Source: Eubacterium sp.
GTDB taxonomy: Bacteria > Bacillota > Clostridia > Oscillospirales > Acutalibacteraceae
Direction of reading: 5' to 3'
DNA: 57,699 nt
Assembly: GCA_017463985.1 (NCBI GenBank)
Contig: JAFUEH010000013.1
Location: 1-57,699 of the forward strand
Shown here: positions 17,211-25,330 of the stretch, in pieces
Layout of the letters: each line of letters starts with the position of its first letter
How positions within the stretch are numbered: position 1 is the first letter of the stretch
The notes under the pieces: model-generated
Told to the model about the DNA's origin: nothing
Database searches by the model: none
Seen by the model: only the letters and a program-made list of their open reading frames with translations
Program-made: the position numbers and the translations under genes

Positions 17211-18479
17211 TTATCCGAGCAGGGTCAGCAGAATACCTGCTGCCACTGCAGAACCAATCACGCCGGATACATTCGGTCCCATGGCGTGCATTAACAGGAA
17301 GTTAGCAGGATTTTCCTCCTGTCCTACCTTTTGGCTGACGCGCGCCGCCATCGGGACAGCCGAAACGCCTGCTGAACCAATCAGCGGATTGATCTTGCCC
17401 TTGCTGAGCACATACATCAGCTTGCCGAACAGCACACCGCCGACCGTACCAAACGCAAACGCCACTAACCCCAGCGCGATAATCAGCAAGGTCTTACCGT
17501 TCAAAAAGCTCTGCGCCGAGGTGGTAGCACCGACCGAGATACCGAGCAGGATCGTAATTATATTCATTAGCTCATTCTGCGCCGCTTTGGCAATACGCTC
17601 GGTATGGCCGCTTTCCTTGAGCAGATTGCCCAGCATCAGCATACCGACCAAAGAGGCGGCATCCGGCAGGAAAAGCGATACAATCACCGTCACCATGATC
17701 GGAAACAGGATTTTTTCTGTTTTAGAAACCGGACGGAGGTTCTCCATCACCACCGCACGTTCTTTCTTGGTCGTCAGCGCGCGCATGATCGGCGGCTGAA
17801 TCACCGGCACCAAGGCCATATAGGAATACGCCGCCACCGCGATCGTACCGAGCATGGCAGGCGCCAGCTTAGAGGTAACGAAAATGGCCGTCGGACCGTC
17901 CGCACCGCCGATAATGGCAATAGAACCGGCCTCCTGTGGCGTAAACGCCAGATTCAGCGACGGGAACACATCGTTGAGCGTACCGCCCAGTACAATGGCG
18001 ATTACATAAGCGGCAAATATGCCGAGCTGCGCCGCCGCGCCGAGAATAAACGACGAGGGTCTGGCGATCAGCGAGGAAAAATCTGTCATCGCGCCGATAC
18101 CGAGGAAGATCAGCGGCGGATAAATACCGGCCTTGACGCCGAAATAAAGAAAATCCATCAGTCCCGGCGTACAACCGGTGATCCACACCTCATTGACTTC
18201 GTCCCACACGCGCCCGCGCGCCACCAGCTCAACAAACCCTTGCAGGTCATGATACTGTACTGCCAGGTTAGCTCCCGGCAGGTTCGCCAGCAGCATACCG
18301 AAGGCGATCGGTATCATCAGCAGCGGCTCAAAGCCTTTTTTTATACCCAAATAGAGGAAGAAGAAGGACATCAGTATCATCACCGCGTTTTTCCAGCCGC
18401 CGTCCGTAAAAAAGTACGCCCAGCCGCTATTCGCAAGAATGTCCCGAATAACCTCCCATACTCCTTCAAAAATCGTCAT
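17211..18479 (-). CDS. Na+-translocating decarboxylase, beta subunit
   Basis: 422 residues, very hydrophobic. It is the membrane carboxybiotin decarboxylase of the OadB/MmdB/GcdB family that couples decarboxylation to Na+ export. The hallmark GGADGPTAIFVTSKLAP (about residues 200-215, with the Na+/proton-linked Asp) and the C-terminal HAMGPNVSGVIGSAVAAG are present. GGAGG precedes the ATG. The gamma subunit gene is 11 bases upstream. No carboxyltransferase (alpha) or biotin-carrier gene is in the window, so the substrate acid (oxaloacetate, methylmalonyl-CoA or glutaconyl-CoA) cannot be assigned. Confidence 0.92.
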   Translation of the reverse strand: MTIFEGVWEVIRDILANSGWAYFFTDGGWKNAVMILMSFFFLYLGIKKGFEPLLMIPIAFGMLLANLPGANLAVQYHDLQGFVELVARGRVWDEVNEVWITGCTPGLMDFLYFGVKAGIYPPLIFLGIGAMTDFSSLIARPSSFILGAAAQLGIFAAYVIAIVLGGTLNDVFPSLNLAFTPQEAGSIAIIGGADGPTAIFVTSKLAPAMLGTIAVAAYSYMALVPVIQPPIMRALTTKKERAVVMENLRPVSKTEKILFPIMVTVIVSLFLPDAASLVGMLMLGNLLKESGHTERIAKAAQNELMNIITILLGISVGATTSAQSFLNGKTLLIIALGLVAFAFGTVGGVLFGKLMYVLSKGKINPLIGSAGVSAVPMAARVSQKVGQEENPANFLLMHAMGPNVSGVIGSAVAAGILLTLLG

Positions 18480-18490
18480 GCTCTGACCTC

Positions 18491-18931
18491 CTAAAACGGT
18501 CTGGTGTTTTCGTTAACAGCGGCCTGTGCCCAAACCGGACGTCCGCTTGGTCGGCTGCGCCTTTTCGTAACAGAGGTAACAGTGACGCCGTCTCCCTCCA
18601 GCATATATACGGCAGCGGTGATCGCCGCTACGATCTCCGGCGTCACGTCGCCGTCAGCACCGGCCTCTACAGGCGGTAACGGCTCAATAACCGGCATTTG
18701 TGAAATATCAGGAAAGCGGTCTGCCGAGGCGCCGTCCGCTTTGTTGGCCTTGCTTTTTTTCTTTTCCGCCCGCTTTTGCGACAGGCTCATCGTTGCGCCG
18801 AACAGCTTAAAAATCAAGATCAGCAGCGCCAGCATCGCCAGCACGGTGCCGATACCGGCTACCACTAAGGTCAGCGTAAACGCCAACGAGCTGTCAGGCT
18901 GTAGTGTAGTTGTCAGTAAATAGTGATTCAC
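18491..18931 (-). CDS. Decarboxylase gamma/delta subunit (OadG family)
   Basis: 146 residues: one N-terminal transmembrane helix (about 17-45, FTLTLVVAGIGTVLAMLALLI), a basic linker rich in Lys/Arg, a Pro/Glu-rich hinge and a C-terminal helix VTPEIVAAITAAVYMLEGDG typical of the OadG family. These small subunits hold the complex together and bind Zn2+ or the C-terminal region of the alpha subunit. The start is GTG with GGGGGA six bases upstream. It is the first gene of the two-gene operon with oadB. Confidence 0.82.
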   Translation of the reverse strand: MNHYLLTTTLQPDSSLAFTLTLVVAGIGTVLAMLALLILIFKLFGATMSLSQKRAEKKKSKANKADGASADRFPDISQMPVIEPLPPVEAGADGDVTPEIVAAITAAVYMLEGDGVTVTSVTKRRSRPSGRPVWAQAAVNENTRPF

Positions 18932-18961
18932 GCCTATTCCCCCATTTTTATTACCGGCTAC

Positions 18962-18990
18962 ATTATAAAACAGTTGGCAAAAATTTTCAA
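18962..18990 (-). promoter_or_regulatory. Promoter of the decarboxylase subunits
   Basis: On the minus strand TTGAAA (18990-18985), 17-base spacer, TATAAT (18967-18962), about 30 bases before the GTG start. Confidence 0.75.
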
Positions 18991-19040
18991 CATCTGCCTC
19001 GCATTAATTTTCAGTTTGTATATTTGCATAAAAAAAACTA

Positions 19041-19068
19041 TTGATTTATTTTGGATTTAGGGTATAAT
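19041..19068 (+). promoter_or_regulatory. Promoter of the 44-residue membrane protein
   Basis: TTGATT (19041-19046), 16-base spacer, TATAAT (19063-19068), 30 bases before the start codon. Confidence 0.7.
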
Positions 19069-19098
19069 ATGATTAGTATTGATAGGGAGGCGGATAGT

Positions 19099-19233
19099 AT
19101 GAGTAAGGAAGCAATGATTATTGCCATCTTAGTGGCACTGATCATTCTTTGGGTGACGGAAACGCTCGGTATGCGCCGCACCTCAAGGCTGCTGGCCGGC
19201 GTCATTGACCTAGGTTTTGCTTTGATTCGATAG
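19099..19233 (+). CDS. Small single-pass membrane protein (44 aa)
   Basis: The product starts MSKEAMIIAILVALIILWVT and ends TSRLLAGVIDLGFALIR. It has one clear transmembrane helix (about 5-21) followed by a basic, amphipathic C-terminal half (RRTSRLL…). ATG 19099 is chosen because GGGAGG lies 8 bases upstream; in-frame codons further upstream have no ribosome site. It has its own promoter and terminator and is alone on the plus strand between two minus-strand operons, so it is probably real. No family is recognised; small regulatory membrane protein or type I toxin-like peptide are both possible, with no antisense RNA apparent. Confidence 0.65.
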   Translation: MSKEAMIIAILVALIILWVTETLGMRRTSRLLAGVIDLGFALIR

Positions 19234-19252
19234 CTATATTATATGTAATAAC

Positions 19253-19281
19253 AAAAGCGACGGTATTGCCGTCGCTTTTTT
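19253..19281. terminator. Bidirectional terminator
   Basis: AAAAGCGACGG-TATTG-CCGTCGCTTTTTT. It serves the small membrane protein gene (plus) and tsaD (minus, stop at 19287). Confidence 0.9.
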
Positions 19282-19286
19282 AGTTC

Positions 19287-20300
19287 TTAATATGTTGGGT
19301 GGTCTATCGGCATGGTTGCGTAAGCGTTCAGGCGTTCGTCGGCAACAGTGCCGTTTTTGTATTCATAATAGCCCTGTGCGGCGATCATCACCGCATTGTC
19401 GCCGCAATACTGCAGCTGCGGTATATGGAGCTGCCAACCGTGCTGATGGCACATTTTTTGCGCTTCACGGCGCAGCTTTGTATTGGCCGAAACGCCGCCG
19501 GCGATCACAATTTTTTGATAACCGAAATTCTTTGCCGCCAGCGCCAGATTGGCAAGCAGGCAATCCACCACGGCTTTTTGGAACGAGGCAGCGAGATCAG
19601 CGGTATTGACCGGTTCTCCCTTCTGCTCGGCATTGTGCAGCAGGTTGATGACCTTTGTTTTCAAGCCGCTGAAGGAATAATCGTATACCGAGGTGCTCAC
19701 ACGCGGATGCGGAAAGGCATACGCGTTTTCATCACCCTCCGGCGACAGACGGTCAATGCTGACGCCGCCGGGATAAGCCAGTCCCATCGCGCGTCCGGCT
19801 TTATCCAGCGCCTCGCCGGCGGCATCATCGCGCGTTCGGCCGATGATCTCAATATCCGTATAGGACTTCACCGCTACGATGTGCGAATGACCGCCGCTGA
19901 CGACTAAGCATAAAAACGGCGGCTCCACGTCGCTTTCAATATAATTAGAGGCGATGTGACCTCTTAAATGGTGCACCGGCACCAGCGGCTTTCCGGCAGC
20001 CAGCGCCAATCCCTTGGCAAAGTTCACGCCCACCAGCAACGAGCCGATCAAGCCCGGCGCATACGTTACAGTGATCGCGTCAAGGTCCTCCACCGTGCAG
20101 TTTGCCTGCACTAACGCTTCTGTCACCACGCTGCTGATGCTTTCGGCGTGGCGACGCGAGGCGATCTCCGGCACTACGCCGCCGTAGCGCTTATGCTCCT
20201 CCAGCGAGGTGGCAATGACATTAGATAAAACGTGCCGTCCGTCCTCAACTACCGCTGCTGCGGTTTCATCACACGAGCTTTCAATTCCTAAAATTTTCAT
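19287..20300 (-). CDS. tsaD: tRNA N6-threonylcarbamoyladenosine transferase TsaD
   Basis: 337 residues. It transfers the threonylcarbamoyl group from TC-AMP to A37 of ANN-decoding tRNAs, with TsaB and TsaE. N-terminal MKILGIESSCDETAAAVV and the iron-binding HHLRGHIASN (about 110-119) are diagnostic, with GGHSH, the ASKH-fold DDAAGEALDKAGRAMGL and VSANTKLR also present. The start is close to the 3' end of rimI's transcript (57-base gap), in the order polA-rimI-tsaD on the minus strand. tsaB and tsaE are not in the window. Confidence 0.97.
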   Translation of the reverse strand: MKILGIESSCDETAAAVVEDGRHVLSNVIATSLEEHKRYGGVVPEIASRRHAESISSVVTEALVQANCTVEDLDAITVTYAPGLIGSLLVGVNFAKGLALAAGKPLVPVHHLRGHIASNYIESDVEPPFLCLVVSGGHSHIVAVKSYTDIEIIGRTRDDAAGEALDKAGRAMGLAYPGGVSIDRLSPEGDENAYAFPHPRVSTSVYDYSFSGLKTKVINLLHNAEQKGEPVNTADLAASFQKAVVDCLLANLALAAKNFGYQKIVIAGGVSANTKLRREAQKMCHQHGWQLHIPQLQYCGDNAVMIAAQGYYEYKNGTVADERLNAYATMPIDHPTY

Positions 20301-20357
20301 CTGGTTTCCTCTGAATCTGAATTTCCTGCTATATTCCTTGTCTGTTTAGTATCCCAA

Positions 20358-20792
20358 TTACACAAAGGTTTTTGTCATTAAAACAGCGTCCTCCTCCGGC
20401 TCACGGTAAAAGCGCGGACGTTTGCCGACCGGCTCAAAGCCCAGCGAAGCATACAGCTGGATGGCAGGCGTATTGCTTTCACGCACCTCCAGCGTTAAAA
20501 ACGCCAACTCATTTTCCATTGCCCGTTTGATCAGCGCACGGGCAATGCCCTGCCGACGGTAGGGCGGCAGTACGGCTACATTCGTAACATAGCCCTCGCC
20601 GCTGAAAATCTGTACGCCGATATAGCCGACGGCAACGCCGTCAGCCAGCGCCACGTAAAAATGAGAGCATTCGTTTTGCAGGCTCTCTATGAGGCTCTGA
20701 CGGCTCCAGGGCATTGTAAAACAGGCATTTTCAATTTTCACCAGCTCGTCCGCCAACGCCGGCGTAGCCTGAATAATCTCAATGTGCGTCAT
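20358..20792 (-). CDS. rimI: Ribosomal-protein-alanine N-acetyltransferase RimI
   Basis: 144-residue GNAT acetyltransferase. The acetyl-CoA loop RRQGIARALI (about 82-91), the beta-bulge AVLPPYRR and the C-terminal NTPAIQLYASLGFEPVGKRPRFY are typical of RimI (S18-alanine acetylation). Its position next to tsaD is the common conserved neighbourhood, although in many Firmicutes tsaB precedes it; here polA does, overlapping rimI by 14 bases, which implies translational coupling. General GNAT activity on another substrate is the alternative. Confidence 0.85.
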   Translation of the reverse strand: MTHIEIIQATPALADELVKIENACFTMPWSRQSLIESLQNECSHFYVALADGVAVGYIGVQIFSGEGYVTNVAVLPPYRRQGIARALIKRAMENELAFLTLEVRESNTPAIQLYASLGFEPVGKRPRFYREPEEDAVLMTKTFV

Positions 20793-23370
20793 ACCACGTT
20801 TTCCCGATCGCGCCGTCTGCGCGCAGCTTCACCTTCATCCGGCAAGCGTTCTCCATTTCCTCTGTAACAATCTGCAGCACCTGCTCCGCCTCTTGCTCCG
20901 GCGCTTCAACAATCAGCTCATCGTGCACCTGTAAGATCAAGCGCGCCTGCAGCTGTTCCTCGCTGAGACGGCGGTCCACCTTGACCATCGCGATCTTAAT
21001 AATATCTGCGGCCGTTCCCTGAATCGGCATATTCCGCGCTACACGCTCGCCAAAGGCGCGCAGCTGGTGATTGGAGGCGGCCAGCTCCGGCAGGTAACGG
21101 CGGCGGCGGAACAGCGTTTCGCTGTAACCGCGCTCCTTCGCCAGGTCAATAATATGCTGCATATAGCGATCAACGCCGCTGTAAGTGCGCAAATAGCTGT
21201 CGATATATTCCTTTGCTTCCTTATTGCTGACGCCGATATCCTTGGCAAGGCTGAAAGCACCGATACCGTAAACGATACCAAAATTCACTGCCTTGGCACG
21301 CGAGCGCAGCTCCTTGGTGATGAATTCCACCGGCAGACCAAAGACCTGTGAGGCGGTGATCGTATGAATATCATCGCCGTTATTGAAGTCGTTGATCATA
21401 TTTTCATCGTTCGCCAAATCGGCCAGCACACGCAGCTCAATCTGGCTGTAATCCGCGTCCACCAACAGGCATCCGTCCTTCGCCGTAAAGAATTTACGCA
21501 TTTCACGGCCGAGCGGCGTGCGGATCGGTATATTCTGCAGGTTCGGTTCTAACGAGCTGATACGGCCGGTTCTGGTTTCCACCTGATTAAACGAGGTGTG
21601 AATCCGTCCGTCGTCACCGATCACCTTCAGCAGACCGTCGCAATAGGTAGACTTCAGCTTGGAAAGGCTGCGGTATTCCAAAATATAGTCAATGACGATG
21701 TGCTGATTTTTCAGTCCCTCCAGCACCTCCGCGTTGGTAGAATAGCCCGTCTTGGTTTTCTTCTTGCAGGGGAGCTGCAGATCCTCGAACAAAGCCACGC
21801 CGAGCTGCTTGGGAGAATTGATATTGAATTCATAGCCGACCTCCGCGTAAATCAGCTGCGTCAGCTCGTCGATACGTACCGCCAGCTGCTTGCCGAACTG
21901 CTCTATTCCCTGCCGATCAGCCGAAAAGCCTGCTATTTCCATCTTTGCCAGCACGCGCGCCAGCGGCAGCTCGATATCCTGCAGGAGCGACAGCTGGTCG
22001 GCTTCCTCCAGCAGGGCGTCCGTTTTTTCAAACAGCGGTGCCAGCACAGCGGCAAACACCACATTTTCGTCCTCGCCGCCGAGCGCGTTGCGGAAGGTCG
22101 GCTTCGCCACACGGTATTCGACGCAAAGGTGTTCCATATCATATTTGCTGTCCGACGGCTTGAGCAGGTACGCACTGAGCATCAGGTCGCCGCCAACATG
22201 ACAGCATTCCGTATTCATTTTTGCCGCCAGGCGGTGCATATATTTTGAATGGTAGGTATATTTTGGCACGTCCGAGGCAAAAAAGGCACGCACGCCCTCC
22301 TCGAACACGGGCGATTCCTGCGACAGCACCCATACGGTGTCGCCGTCAGCAAAATAAAAATCGGTAATTTCATTGTCTGTAATAGCCGGATAGCAATACA
22401 CCCGATCCTGCAGCACCGACTGCAGTTGTTCAACACTCTCACAGGGCAGCAGCTCAATATGGCGCTCCTTCGTTGTCGCAGCCTCGCTGATTGCCTCATT
22501 TGCGTCGAGATGGAACCGCGGGATCAGGGAATTCAGCTCCAACCGTAACAGCTCAGACACCGCAGCACGGCGGTCGGTCATACGAACGGTATAGGCGTTG
22601 ATGTCGGTGTTCACCGGCGCATCTGTTTTAATTTCACCGAGCGCCAGCGAAAGGTAGGCGTTTTCCCTGTCCCGCGCCAGCTTTGCCTTGACGCCCGGCT
22701 TGATGTCCAGATCCTCCAGCGATTCATAAATACGGTCGACCGTACCGAAGCGCGCGATCAGGTCGAGCGCCGTTTTGGGGCCGACGCCTTGCACGCCAGG
22801 GATATTGTCAGAGCTGTCGCCCTGCAGCGCCTTGACTTGTATCAGCTGACGAGGTGTTACACCGTACTCCTCTTTGATAGCCGCTTCATCATAGATATCC
22901 GTCACCGCCTGACCTATTTTTGTGCGCGCCAACAGTACGCGTACACCGTCATGCGCCAGCTGTAGCGAATCCCGATCGCCGGTGGCAATATCGCAAAGAT
23001 CGCCCTTTTGACGGCAGGCAGCGGCCAACGTACCGAGAATATCGTCCGCCTCCCAGCCGGCGCACTCCACCGTCTGATAGCCCAGCAGCCGCAGCAGCTT
23101 TTTCAGCACCGGCATCTGCTCGCGCAGCTCCTCCGGCATGGCATGGCGACCGGCCTTGTACGCATCGTACATTTGATGGCGAAAGGTCGGTGCATGGACA
23201 TCAAAAGCAATCGCCACAGCGTCAGGCTGGCTCATCTGCTCTAATTTCAGCAAAATATTCAAAAAGCCGTATATCGCGTTGGTATAATCCCCTGCTGCTG
23301 TTGTCAGCAGCTTGATGCCGTAAAACGCACGGTTCACAATGCTGTTGCCGTCCAGGACCAATAATTTCAT
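20779..23370 (-). CDS. polA: DNA polymerase I
   Basis: 863 residues from ATG 23370, preferred over an in-frame upstream ATG (23400) because GAGGTG lies in front of it and MKLLVLDGNSIVNRAFYG is the family N-terminus. Domains: 5'-3' exonuclease (1 to about 290, with GWEADDILGTLA, GDRDSLQL and the helix-hairpin-helix GVQGVGPKTALDLI), a degenerate 3'-5' exonuclease domain (about 300-470) lacking the DxE motif, so no proofreading is expected, as in Bacillus enzymes, and the polymerase domain with motif A DADYSQIELRVLA, O-helix RAKAVNFGIVYGIG and motif C LQVHDELIVEAP. First gene of the polA-rimI-tsaD operon. Confidence 0.97.
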   Translation of the reverse strand: MKLLVLDGNSIVNRAFYGIKLLTTAAGDYTNAIYGFLNILLKLEQMSQPDAVAIAFDVHAPTFRHQMYDAYKAGRHAMPEELREQMPVLKKLLRLLGYQTVECAGWEADDILGTLAAACRQKGDLCDIATGDRDSLQLAHDGVRVLLARTKIGQAVTDIYDEAAIKEEYGVTPRQLIQVKALQGDSSDNIPGVQGVGPKTALDLIARFGTVDRIYESLEDLDIKPGVKAKLARDRENAYLSLALGEIKTDAPVNTDINAYTVRMTDRRAAVSELLRLELNSLIPRFHLDANEAISEAATTKERHIELLPCESVEQLQSVLQDRVYCYPAITDNEITDFYFADGDTVWVLSQESPVFEEGVRAFFASDVPKYTYHSKYMHRLAAKMNTECCHVGGDLMLSAYLLKPSDSKYDMEHLCVEYRVAKPTFRNALGGEDENVVFAAVLAPLFEKTDALLEEADQLSLLQDIELPLARVLAKMEIAGFSADRQGIEQFGKQLAVRIDELTQLIYAEVGYEFNINSPKQLGVALFEDLQLPCKKKTKTGYSTNAEVLEGLKNQHIVIDYILEYRSLSKLKSTYCDGLLKVIGDDGRIHTSFNQVETRTGRISSLEPNLQNIPIRTPLGREMRKFFTAKDGCLLVDADYSQIELRVLADLANDENMINDFNNGDDIHTITASQVFGLPVEFITKELRSRAKAVNFGIVYGIGAFSLAKDIGVSNKEAKEYIDSYLRTYSGVDRYMQHIIDLAKERGYSETLFRRRRYLPELAASNHQLRAFGERVARNMPIQGTAADIIKIAMVKVDRRLSEEQLQARLILQVHDELIVEAPEQEAEQVLQIVTEEMENACRMKVKLRADGAIGKTWYDAH

Positions 23371-23400
23371 AATGACACCTCGGTAATAATTGTTCTTCAT

Positions 23401-23429
23401 AGTATAACATAATTCAAAAGCTTTTACAA
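23401..23429 (-). promoter_or_regulatory. Promoter of polA-rimI-tsaD
   Basis: On the minus strand TTGTAA (23429-23424), 17-base spacer, TATACT (23406-23401). Confidence 0.6.
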
Positions 23430-23437
23430 TGAATGAC

Positions 23438-23465
23438 TTGAAATTTGCCGGCGATGATATATAAT
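23438..23465 (+). promoter_or_regulatory. Promoter of alr
   Basis: TTGAAA (23438-23443), 16-base spacer, TATAAT (23460-23465); divergent from the polA promoter with its -35 box only nine bases away. Confidence 0.7.
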
Positions 23466-23500
23466 ATGAGATATGGACGAAACACTTTCGGAGGAAAGCT

Positions 23501-24649
23501 ATGTATTTCAGAACTTATGCAACCATTGACCTGGATGCACTTGAATATAACGTTAGCCAAGTCAGGAGCAAGCTGCCGCAAGGCGTGCGCCTGCTCGGCG
23601 TCATTAAAGCGAATGCCTACGGCCACGGCGCGGTAGAGGTCGGTAAATTTCTGGAGGGAAAATGCGACTTCTTCGGCGTTGCGTGCGTAGACGAGGCAAT
23701 GGAGTTGATCCGTGCCGGCATCAAAACGCCGATCCTGGTGCTGGGCTATGTATCGCCTTACGAATATGATACCGTTATTAAGCATAATATCCGTATCCCG
23801 ATTTTTCGCTACGAGGACGCACTGAAGCTGTCGGAGGAAGCGCAGTGGCAGCACAAAACCGTGCCGTTTCATTTTTGTATCGACACCGGTATGAGCCGGA
23901 TCGGCTTTCAGGTGAACGAGGAGACGGCCGATATTTGCTATGCTATCGCGCACCTCCCGGGTATCTTTGCCGAAGGGCTGTTCTCTCATTTTGCAACGGC
24001 GGACGAAGCGGACCTGGCCAAGGCCCGCCGCCAGCAGGAGCTGTTTCAGGATTTTGTCGCCATGCTGGAGGCGCGCGGCATATTTATCCCGATCAAGCAT
24101 ATCAACAACAGCGCCGGCATCATTAACTTTAATGAACCGTTTGATATGTGCCGCATGGGCATCATCACCTACGGCCTGTATCCGTCGGAGGAGGTCGACA
24201 AAGCCTTATTGCCGCTCTGTCCTGTTTTACAGTGGAAGGCCACCGTGTCGCACATCAAGACCTTGCCGCCCGGGCGTGAGATCTCTTACGGCGGCACCTT
24301 CGTGACGGAAAGACCGACCGTTGTCGCTACGGTGCCGGTCGGTTACGCAGACGGCTATCCGCGCTGTCTTTCCAACAAAGGGCGCGTGATCGTGGGCGGC
24401 TGTTATGCGCCGATTCTCGGGCGCGTCTGTATGGATCAGCTGATGATCGACGTTACCGATATTCCGAACGTCACCGTCGGTTCCGAGGCCGTTTTGGTCG
24501 GTGCGCAGGGCAATAGCTTTTTGACAATGGAGGAGGTCAGCAACGCGGCCTATTCGTTTAACTATGAACTGCCCTGTCGGATTTCGCCGCGCGTACCGCG
24601 CGTTTACTACCGCGGCGGTAAGGCGGTAAAGACCGTAAAAGGCATATAA
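23501..24649 (+). CDS. alr: Alanine racemase
   Basis: 382 residues; PLP enzyme that makes D-alanine for peptidoglycan. The PLP lysine is K36 in VIKANAYGHG, the TIM barrel shows HFCIDTGMSRIGF and LFSHFATADEAD, and the catalytic tyrosine lies in REISYGGTF (about 255-263), followed by VPVGYADGYPR and GRVCMDQLMIDVT from the C-terminal beta domain. GGAGGAAAGCT precedes the ATG. Transcribed alone from a divergent promoter; no clear terminator hairpin follows before the next promoter at 24693. Confidence 0.97.
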   Translation: MYFRTYATIDLDALEYNVSQVRSKLPQGVRLLGVIKANAYGHGAVEVGKFLEGKCDFFGVACVDEAMELIRAGIKTPILVLGYVSPYEYDTVIKHNIRIPIFRYEDALKLSEEAQWQHKTVPFHFCIDTGMSRIGFQVNEETADICYAIAHLPGIFAEGLFSHFATADEADLAKARRQQELFQDFVAMLEARGIFIPIKHINNSAGIINFNEPFDMCRMGIITYGLYPSEEVDKALLPLCPVLQWKATVSHIKTLPPGREISYGGTFVTERPTVVATVPVGYADGYPRCLSNKGRVIVGGCYAPILGRVCMDQLMIDVTDIPNVTVGSEAVLVGAQGNSFLTMEEVSNAAYSFNYELPCRISPRVPRVYYRGGKAVKTVKGI

Positions 24650-24692
24650 GCTGACAAAAGCATTTTACTGTCAAAATAGCATACGGTTTCTA

Positions 24693-24725
24693 TTGACAAA
24701 AGCAATTTTATTGTGTACAATTCAA
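24693..24725 (+). promoter_or_regulatory. Promoter and possible operator of ohrR-like gene
   Basis: Consensus TTGACA (24693-24698), 17-base spacer, TACAAT (24716-24721). The -10 region lies inside ATTGTGTACAAT, an inverted repeat ATTGT-N2-ACAAT, which suggests autoregulation by the MarR-family product. Confidence 0.7.
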
Positions 24726-24753
24726 TTGTTCGATTAAACACGAGGAGAAACCG

Positions 24754-25185
24754 ATGGAAGAAATGTATAACGCGCTCAAGCTGGAAAATCAGCTTTGCTT
24801 TCCGCTTTACGCCTGCTCAAAAGAGGTCGTCAGAAAGTATAAGCCGTTCCTGGATGAGCTGGACTTAACCTATACGCAGTACATCACCATGATGGTATTG
24901 TGGGAAAGAAAGCAGATCAATGTCAAGGAGCTGGGCGAATGCCTTTACCTTGATTCCGGCACGCTGACGCCCCTGCTGAAAAAGCTGGAGGCAAAGGGCT
25001 ATGTCGTGCGCGAGCGCTCACAGACGGATGAGCGCCATCTGGTTGTCTCTATCACGGAGAAGGGCGAACAGCTGCAAAAGGACGCCGTTACTGTTCCCGG
25101 CAAAATGCGCCAGTGCGTCAATCTGCAGGACGAGGACGCCGTTACGCTTTATAAATTGCTTTATAAGCTGCTGAACAATATGTAG
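24754..25185 (+). CDS. OhrR-type MarR peroxide-sensing regulator
   Basis: 143 residues with a winged helix (NVKELGECLYLDSGTLTPLLKKLEAKGYVVRER, about 52-84, and wing with DERHLVVSITEKG). It matches the one-Cys OhrR pattern closely: C15 in LENQLCFPLYA, Y29 and Y40, the residues that in Bacillus OhrR surround the oxidised cysteine. Two further Cys (C21 and one near 116) could form disulfides. OhrR proteins repress an organic-hydroperoxide reductase, but no ohrA gene is nearby; instead a tRNA-Gly starts six bases after the stop codon. GGAG precedes the ATG. Confidence 0.82.
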   Translation: MEEMYNALKLENQLCFPLYACSKEVVRKYKPFLDELDLTYTQYITMMVLWERKQINVKELGECLYLDSGTLTPLLKKLEAKGYVVRERSQTDERHLVVSITEKGEQLQKDAVTVPGKMRQCVNLQDEDAVTLYKLLYKLLNNM

Positions 25186-25191
25186 CTTAAC

Positions 25192-25265
25192 GCAGGTGTA
25201 GTTCAATGGCAGAACACCAGCTTCCCAAGCTGGATACGCGGGTTCGATTCCCGTCACCTGCTCCA
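25192..25265 (+). tRNA. tRNA-Gly (anticodon CCC)
   Basis: 74 bases with encoded CCA. The acceptor stem GCAGGTG/CACCTGC, D-arm, anticodon stem CCAGC/GCTGG with loop TTCCCAA (anticodon CCC at 25224-25226) and T-arm with GGTTCGATTCC all fold normally. It starts six bases after the ohrR-like stop codon with no room for its own standard promoter, so it is probably processed from the ohrR transcript. Confidence 0.95.
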
Positions 25266-25273
25266 ATACCGAA

Positions 25274-25296
25274 GAGCCTCGGCGCTGCCGAGGCTC
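25274..25296. terminator. Terminator behind tRNA-Gly
   Basis: A perfect 10-bp stem GAGCCTCGGC/GCCGAGGCTC with a 3-base loop. The T-run follows only some 20 bases later, so strength is uncertain; it lies between the tRNA and the convergent vWA gene. Confidence 0.65.
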
Positions 25297-25330
25297 TCAT
25301 GCTGTCTAAAAAGATATTTTTTTTACTTGC

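Noticed and set aside
23414-24100. A 228-codon minus-strand frame over alr
   Set aside because: Alanine racemase on the plus strand is unmistakable; the frame also runs into the alr/polA promoter region.
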